Shown: positions 58,925 to 64,000 of the stretch, piece after piece
How the letters are laid out: each line of letters begins with the position of its first letter
Position numbering within the stretch: position 1 is the stretch's first letter
DNA from: Lasiosphaeris hirsuta
Taxonomy: Eukaryota > Ascomycota > Sordariomycetes > Sordariales > Lasiosphaeriaceae
NCBI GenBank assembly: GCA_030549175.1
Contig: JAUKUA010000002.1
Span: 2,170,001-2,234,000, forward strand
DNA length: 64,000 nucleotides
Direction: 5' to 3'
Notes under the pieces: model-generated
The model's input: the letters and a program-made list of their open reading frames with translations, nothing else
Databases searched by the model: none
What the model was told of the DNA's origin: nothing
Made by a program: the position numbers and the translations under genes

Positions 58925-60254
58925 TATGATATAGGCTAGCCTAGAAAGGTCTAGGATGTAATAACTACAAGGTAAGATATTAAACGAAGAGTTAGACTAT
59001 AAAGCTTTAACCTTTTTCTAACTCTCGACTTAACCGTTTAACAAACTATTCCGACAATTATTATTAGTCTAGTTTAGAGCTTTCATACGATAAACTCAGA
59101 GACTTAATCTTTATAAGGTTAATAAATATAAGGTCTAATTTAAAGGTTTAAAACAGAACGGTAAGGAAGTTAACTATCGTAATATAAAGTAGTAAAGAGC
59201 TAAGAAGAAAAAGGTTTAAAGAGATAGAATGATCTAATCAAAAGATATGACATATTACTTCGTAGTTATAAGTTAAAATAAACAGAAGGATTTATAAGGT
59301 TATATTATCTCTCAGCTTTACTAAAGTTTAACTAATAATCTTTCTAGGTTTATCTAAAGAGAACTAGGAAGCTTCTTTCTCTCGAAGATCCGTCGTAATA
59401 TATCTGTCTTACTTATGGAAGGCTATATATAAGATACAAAGATACTAAAATACCTAAAGGATCTTTCTAGCTACTTATCGGTCCCGAATCTCCTTTCTAG
59501 CTACCCGTCTCTCACGCCTTACAAATCAACGGCTATAAGCTAAGTAAAGCCAGCCTATCACACGTTAATCTACGGTCGGTATTAGTACTTATCTATACAG
59601 CTTTAGTAGCATAGTGTCCATTACTGTAAGTATTTCTTCACGTCCTTAGTACTTTCGTTAGCTACAACGCTATTAAGTCGATCCCATGTCGGCTGTCATA
59701 GTAACGGTTCCCTTCATAACTTACACACGGAGGTCGCGGCTACCTGTTACTACTGAAGCTAAACTCCGGAGAACGTCGGGTTATAGGTCTTCCAAAGGAA
59801 TATTAGTGATAGTAGGGAGGTCCATAATTTGAAAGACTAGCTACAGGGTCTAGGCTGACTGTGTAGGCCCCGACCACGATACTAAGGTTAAATAGCTTGT
59901 CTATGACAAATCTGAAGTCTGATGACGTTACTTAGCACGGGCGAGATCTATTGTATAGCTACTTTGGCTTGTGAGTAGTTCTGGGTATTCCATTGTGACC
60001 CGTGGGCGCTTAGGAGAATCTGCTGACCTGTGTGTCGGCTGAATAGGCCATTAGCCACACATGGGATCGTATCCCGAGATTAAACCACATGGTGGCTATC
60101 TCTCTGTGATGGTTCCCTTCTCCACGTGATCCGTGATGGGTGTTCGTAGGTTAACGGGTATGTGCTTCTTATGTGTGGTTCGTGCCATTGGTTTGTGGCT
60201 CGGTCAAGGAGGTTAGTGACCCTGTTGACCTTAGGTGAGCTTACCAGTGTGACA
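58925..60254 (-). repeat. LTR e, 5' LTR of element II, unevenly mutated
   Basis: A 1330-bp LTR. The left half (58925 to about 59600) is heavily AT-shifted, for example TATGATATAGG for TGTGACATAGG. The right part from about 59700 is close to the unmutated form, with many CpA sites intact, and ends CCAGTGTGACA. Just inside, the internal region starts (minus sense) GATAATCTTTC, not the TGG expected for a tRNA-CCA primer site. Confidence 0.83.
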
Positions 60255-60515
60255 CTTTATAAGCTTTGGCAACTTGGTTATAGAGATCTACAAACTGTTA
60301 GAGTAGTTTAGTGATAGTTTGTAAGCTTGACGGGAATATATAAAACCGTTTGATAGTCTTAATTTCTATCTTAGAGAGTTCCTGAATTATAAAGTCGGTA
60401 CCGGGGGAAGGTTCGATTTCCCGTCCCCAGATTATAGCTAAGTATGATACGGGATTGCCAGCTATTATAAGTGATATGGCGGATAAAAGTACTTTTAGTA
60501 AAGAGAAAGATTATC
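60255..60515 (-). repeat. Displaced leader and gag start of element I
   Basis: This 261-bp segment matches 58668-58924 of element II. In the minus sense it encodes the N-terminal part of gag (PSPGTDFIIQELSKIEIKTI, then TITKLL.QFVDLYNQVAKAYK) and breaks off at the CTTTA duplication, where element II begins. It continues in the DNA left of 51500. It is less RIP-mutated than the element II copy. Confidence 0.78.
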
Positions 60516-60547
60516 TGTAACATAGGCTAGCCCACGAAGGCCTAGGA
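60516..60547 (-). repeat. LTR f stub, 5' LTR of element I
   Basis: TGTAACATAGGCTAGCCC and the next 14 bases match the first 32 bp of the minus LTRs. It is interrupted at 60548 by the start of a plus LTR. TAGGA at 60543-60547 is the predicted target duplication of element III. Confidence 0.72.
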
Positions 60548-61895
60548 TGTCACACTGGTAGGCTCACCTAGGTCAACAGGGTCACTGACCTCCTTGACCG
60601 AGCCACACCACCGGCACACACTACACACCTACACAACATCATGGACCCACAACAACAGGGGCATTGAACCTGTTAATGTGGAGTCAGTACTAAGAAGGTT
60701 GCCACAACGTGGCTTAACCTCAGGACGCATCCCATCGCGTGGCTCAAGGCCTACTCGGCCCGAGCACGCAGGTCAATGGATCCTCAGGCACGACCACAGG
60801 TCGCGAAGGGATGCCTAGAACCACTCACAAGCCAGAGCAGCCATACACTGGATCTCGCCCACGCTAGGCAACGTCACCAGACTTCAGATTTGTCATGGAC
60901 AAGCCACTTAACCTCAGTATCACGATCAGGGCCTGCACAGTCAGCCAGGATCCTACAGTTGGTCTTTCGAATCATAGACCTCCCCGCTATCGCTGGCATT
61001 CCTTTGGAAGACCTGGACCCCGACGTTCTCTGGAGTCTAGCTTCAGTGGTGACAGGTGGCCGCGACCTCCGTGTGTGAGTCACGAAGGGAACCGTTGTTG
61101 TGACAGCCGATATGGAATCGACCTAACAGCGCTGTAGCCAACGTAAGTACTAAGGACGTAAAGGAATACCTACAGCAATGGACACCATGCTACTTAAGCT
61201 GTATGGATAAGTACTAATACCGGCTATGGACCAACGTGTGATAGGCCGGCTTCACCTAGCTTATAGCCACTGATTTATAAGGCGCGAAAGACGGGTGGTT
61301 AGACAGGAGATTCGGGACCGACGGGCGGCTAGGAAGGATCCTTAAGTATCTCGGTATTCTTATATCTTATACATAAGCGTTCCATAAGTAGTACTGGTAC
61401 CTTACGATGGATCCTCGAGAGGAAGAAGCTCCCCAGTTTTCTTTAGACAAACCTAGAAAGATTATTAGCTGAACTTTAGTGAAGCTGAGGGGTAATATAA
61501 CCTTATGAACCCTTCCGTTTCTCCTGTCTTGTAACTACGAAGTATCGTGTGTTATCTTCTGTCACATCGTTCTATCTCCCTAAACCTTTATCTTCCCACG
61601 ACACATACTACTACTCTGGGCTACGACGATCAACTCCCTCAACCACTATGCCAAAGCTTTAAATCCAACCTTATGCTAAGATACTTGATTATCGAGTCGT
61701 ACGTAGCCTTGTAAGGATCATCTCCCTGAGTTAGAAGGCTTGAAAGCTTTGAATTGGACTAACACCATTACCGGGGTAGTCAGCTATCTGGTTGAAGTTG
61801 TATTTGAGGTTATAACTCTACAGTTCGATTCCTTACCCGATATCCCACCTTATGGTTGTTACACCCCAGACCTTCGGTGGCTAGCCTATGTCATA
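60548..61895 (+). repeat. LTR g, 5' LTR of element III
   Basis: It starts TGTCACACTGGTAGGC and ends GCCTATGTCATA. The first 600 bp are GC-rich and little mutated. It is the reverse complement of the family LTR in the minus elements. Confidence 0.85.
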
Positions 61896-64000
61896 AATAA
61901 TCTTTCTTCTCGTTTATTAAATTCGAAATCTTTTAATTATTTACAATGGCGTCCCTTCCAATCCATGGAATGTCATATGTAGCTACTACGGAAAAAGTAA
62001 TCGAGCCTACCCCTAGTACCGATCTCATAATCTAGGAACCTCCCGAGATAACTACAACAGCTATTAAGAAATTTCCGACAATCTCTTCGAGCTTCCTTAC
62101 TATCGTTAAACTACTGTAATAGTTTGTAGATCTCTACTAACAAGTAGCCTAAGCCTACTAAGAGCTTTACCTTTTCGTAACCTCTACAGCTTTCGATAAG
62201 GAAAGACTCGACTCTCTTGCTTTGATATTCTCGGTATTACTCTTAGACTATAAAAACATGGTTTAATACGTTTAAAATAACTAATACGTCCTTGAGGCTA
62301 CCCGACAAGAACTCGAAGCTTCGTATATATCCTTTAGTATCTAAGTCAACGAGAAACTCTCCCGTTTTACCACCTAGGATACATAACGTCAAAAATCTCT
62401 TTCTATTGTCGTTGCTCGAACCGAAGCCCTCCATAAGGATATGCTTAGGTAGAAGAAGGAAACGGAACAATAAGTATAACAGACGGAATAGCGAGTACGG
62501 GAATAAACTAACACGCTTGTCTAGGTCTAGGAACTTCTCCGGATCTAGGAAGAAAAACAAGCTTGCTAAGACTATCACAATGTTAATGTCTAACATTAGT
62601 CCACTTCGGCCTAGGGACAACTTAACTCACTTATAGCTCTTTATCAGCTAGGAGTCTTACGAACCCCGAAAGAATAAAAATTGTTCGATCAGCTTAAGGC
62701 CTACTCGAGGAACTTAGTCGAAGAGATACTTATGATACGAGCTATCGTAGTAAGATCTTACGACACGGATAAGATTATCTAAAGGGCCATGATCCGTTCA
62801 CAGAAATCACCCTTTGTCAAACTCCCTCGATAGACGTCACAACCGTCGAAAAAATCAACCTTAACTCGATACTTCGATAACGACGAAGACTCTCTCTCTA
62901 ATCGTAACCTCCAACGGAGAGTGACCCGAGAGACCTTATCTAAAACCTAGAGACAGCTCGATAGCATATGGAATTCCGATGCTAAGATAAGGAGTAGAGG
63001 ATCAGAAGAAGGTAAACAACCTCTTAGTAGTTACTTAAGGGTCGCTATCTTATCGCCGCCCCCGAGTAGCCACAGCTCTAGTAATAATAACAAGAGCCCT
63101 TTACCTAAGGATAACCTACCTTTTAGACCCCCTAGCAGACCCCCAGGTCCCCTAGGAGGGCCCCCCGGACCCCCTGGTCCACTAGGACCACCGGAAGGCC
63201 TACCAGGGCCTCCGGGACCCCTAGGCCCTCCGAGCTAAGGCTCCCAGAGCCTATTACCACAACCCTCACTCGACCCTATGGTAATTTTACTCGACCTTAT
63301 CTATACGAATTAGACGGTAATTCGCAAATACACGGCCGTAATTCGTGACTTCCGTGGTCAGGGTGCCGCTGTAACTATAGCGAAACCCGAAAAATATAAC
63401 GGAAAGGATAAGAGACATTTTAAGACTTGGTAACGTTCCGTTAAGAAATATTTTAATGTTTATAAGCGAAGTTTCCTCGACGACAGAGCTAAAATTAGCT
63501 TCGTCGGTACCCTCACCAAAGACATAGCTCTTAAATGGTACTAAAAGAAAGGTTTATAAATCAAAAAGCTTAGCTTAGTAGATCAATGAAACAACTATGC
63601 TACCGCCATCGTCGAACACTTCCGTAACCCCACGCGTAGAGCTAAGGACTATAAGTCTATGAAGGTATTAATATACAACAAGGATATAAACAAATACGTA
63701 ACTAAGTTTTAAAAACTTAATTATACTATCGACCTTAGTAGCTAAGCGCTATAGTCACTAGTTATGACCACGATCTCCGAAGCCGTAATAAACATGATCT
63801 ATTCATACATAGGACACCTCTCTACCGAAGACGCCGACTTCCTAGAAATAGTCATCACGGCCGGACTAATTTACGAGGACCAAACGAAAAATCGTAAAAT
63901 TACCCATAAGGCTAAGTCAAAAAAAGAAAAGTCCACTTCGAATAGTAAGAAACGTTCGAAGAAGGACAATAATAAAGAAGATACTAATACCTCTAGCTCC
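61896..64000 (+). pseudogene. Dead gag of element III with a Pro/Gly tract
   Basis: The gag frame starts at ATG 61946 (MASLPIHGMSYVATTEKVIE) and stays in one frame to the window end despite many TAA and TAG codons. Most of these sit where Gln is expected, for example the coiled region near 62303-62600, so CAA/CAG-to-TAA/TAG is the likely cause. At about 63128-63236 the frame encodes a Pro/Gly-rich run with PPGPLGGPPGPPGPLGPP. The retrotransposon capsid domain follows (AVIRDFRGQGAAVTIAKPEK, SFLDDRAKISFVGTLTKDIA, LKWY). A Lys/Ser-rich stretch ends the visible part. No full open frame survives. Confidence 0.82.

Larger units (their letters stand above)
51500..60254 (-). mobile_element. Complete Ty3/gypsy-type element II, 8755 bp, with CTTTA target duplication
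   Basis: Two LTRs of exactly 1330 bp each (51500-52829 and 58925-60254) flank a 6095-bp internal region. The 5-bp target duplication CTTTA is perfect: 51495-51499 on the left and 60255-60259 on the right. The insertion point is in the 5' part of gag of element I, same orientation. The element is structurally complete but coding-dead through RIP-type changes. Confidence 0.87.
44351..60547 (-). mobile_element. Ty3/gypsy-type element I, interrupted by element II and by element III
   Basis: Read on the minus strand, the parts are: 5' LTR stub (60547-60516), leader and gag start (60515-60255), rest of gag-pol (51499-45660) and 3' LTR (45659-44351). The full element II sits between 51500 and 60254. 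Joining the two flanks and dropping one CTTTA gives the same local sequence (AGTTCTTTATAAGCTTT on the plus strand) as the uninterrupted element II at 58663-58679. The 5' LTR is cut 32 bp from its inner edge by element III; the rest must lie beyond the window. Confidence 0.8.
60548..64000 (+). mobile_element. Ty3/gypsy-type element III, plus strand, truncated by window end
   Basis: A 1348-bp 5' LTR followed by leader and gag in the plus orientation. It inserted into the 5' LTR of element I. Pol and the 3' LTR lie beyond the window. Confidence 0.82.

Noticed and set aside
60400..60430. GGTTCGATTTCCC resembling a tRNA T-arm
   Set aside because: It lies in the gag-coding start of element I and is explained by translation (PSPGTDFII in the minus sense); the element II copy does not keep it.
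51500..60547. Tandem LTR-internal-LTR-internal-LTR array with a duplicated leader
   Set aside because: The CTTTA duplication and the displaced gag start fit a nested insertion better; a tandem array would have a leader after every LTR.
62292..62636. 114-codon plus-strand open frame rich in Arg/Lys in element III
   Set aside because: It is out of frame with gag, which can be followed through the same DNA from ATG 61946; the open frame exists because Gln codons turned to stops only in the gag frame.

Overview
The window looks like a filamentous ascomycete chromosome, most likely a Sordariomycete. This is inferred from short introns (about 50-90 nt) with CTAAC-type branch points, from gene content (quinate-pathway dehydratase, fungal JIP5, RTC5, RCF1), and from a right third that carries repeat-induced point mutation (RIP). 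I cannot name the species from sequence alone.

Positions 1-41331 are ordinary gene-rich DNA with 20 protein genes. From left to right they are: a qa-4-type 3-dehydroshikimate dehydratase; JIP5 (ribosome biogenesis); a GH18 protein ending in KDEL; a small single-pass membrane protein; an alpha/beta hydrolase with an altered nucleophile elbow and a long disordered tail; a secreted GMC flavo-oxidoreductase; an epoxide-hydrolase/dehalogenase-type hydrolase; a mitochondrial two-domain rhodanese; APC11; a conserved unknown; an Sso-type syntaxin; a MEMO-family protein; a zinc-ribbon protein; DNA polymerase kappa; an ER FKBP ending in HNEL; a Ser-rich small protein; an RPEL-repeat protein; RTC5 (TLD domain); RCF1; and threonine dehydratase. 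Exon structures were worked out by hand, and all frames close. The genes do not form an obvious cluster. Several pairs are divergent: jip5/GH18, zinc-ribbon/polymerase kappa, rcf1/ilv1.

Positions 41415-64000 hold no intact gene. They are a nest of Ty3/gypsy-type LTR retrotransposons of one family (LTR about 1330 bp, TGT...ACA ends) in both orientations. A complete 8755-bp copy (51500-60254, minus strand) sits inside the gag of an older minus-strand copy, with a perfect 5-bp target duplication CTTTA. That older copy's 5' LTR is interrupted 32 bp from its edge by a plus-strand copy that runs off the window. On the left, a plus-strand LTR interrupts another minus-strand LTR, and that plus-strand LTR itself carries a 469-bp solo LTR of a second family. 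The coding parts are dead: CAA/CAG codons have become TAA/TAG and the reverse transcriptase YIDD motif has become YIND or YINN, as RIP would do. A stretch near 59.7-61.2 kb, spanning three elements, is much less mutated than its surroundings.

No tRNA, rRNA or CRISPR was found.
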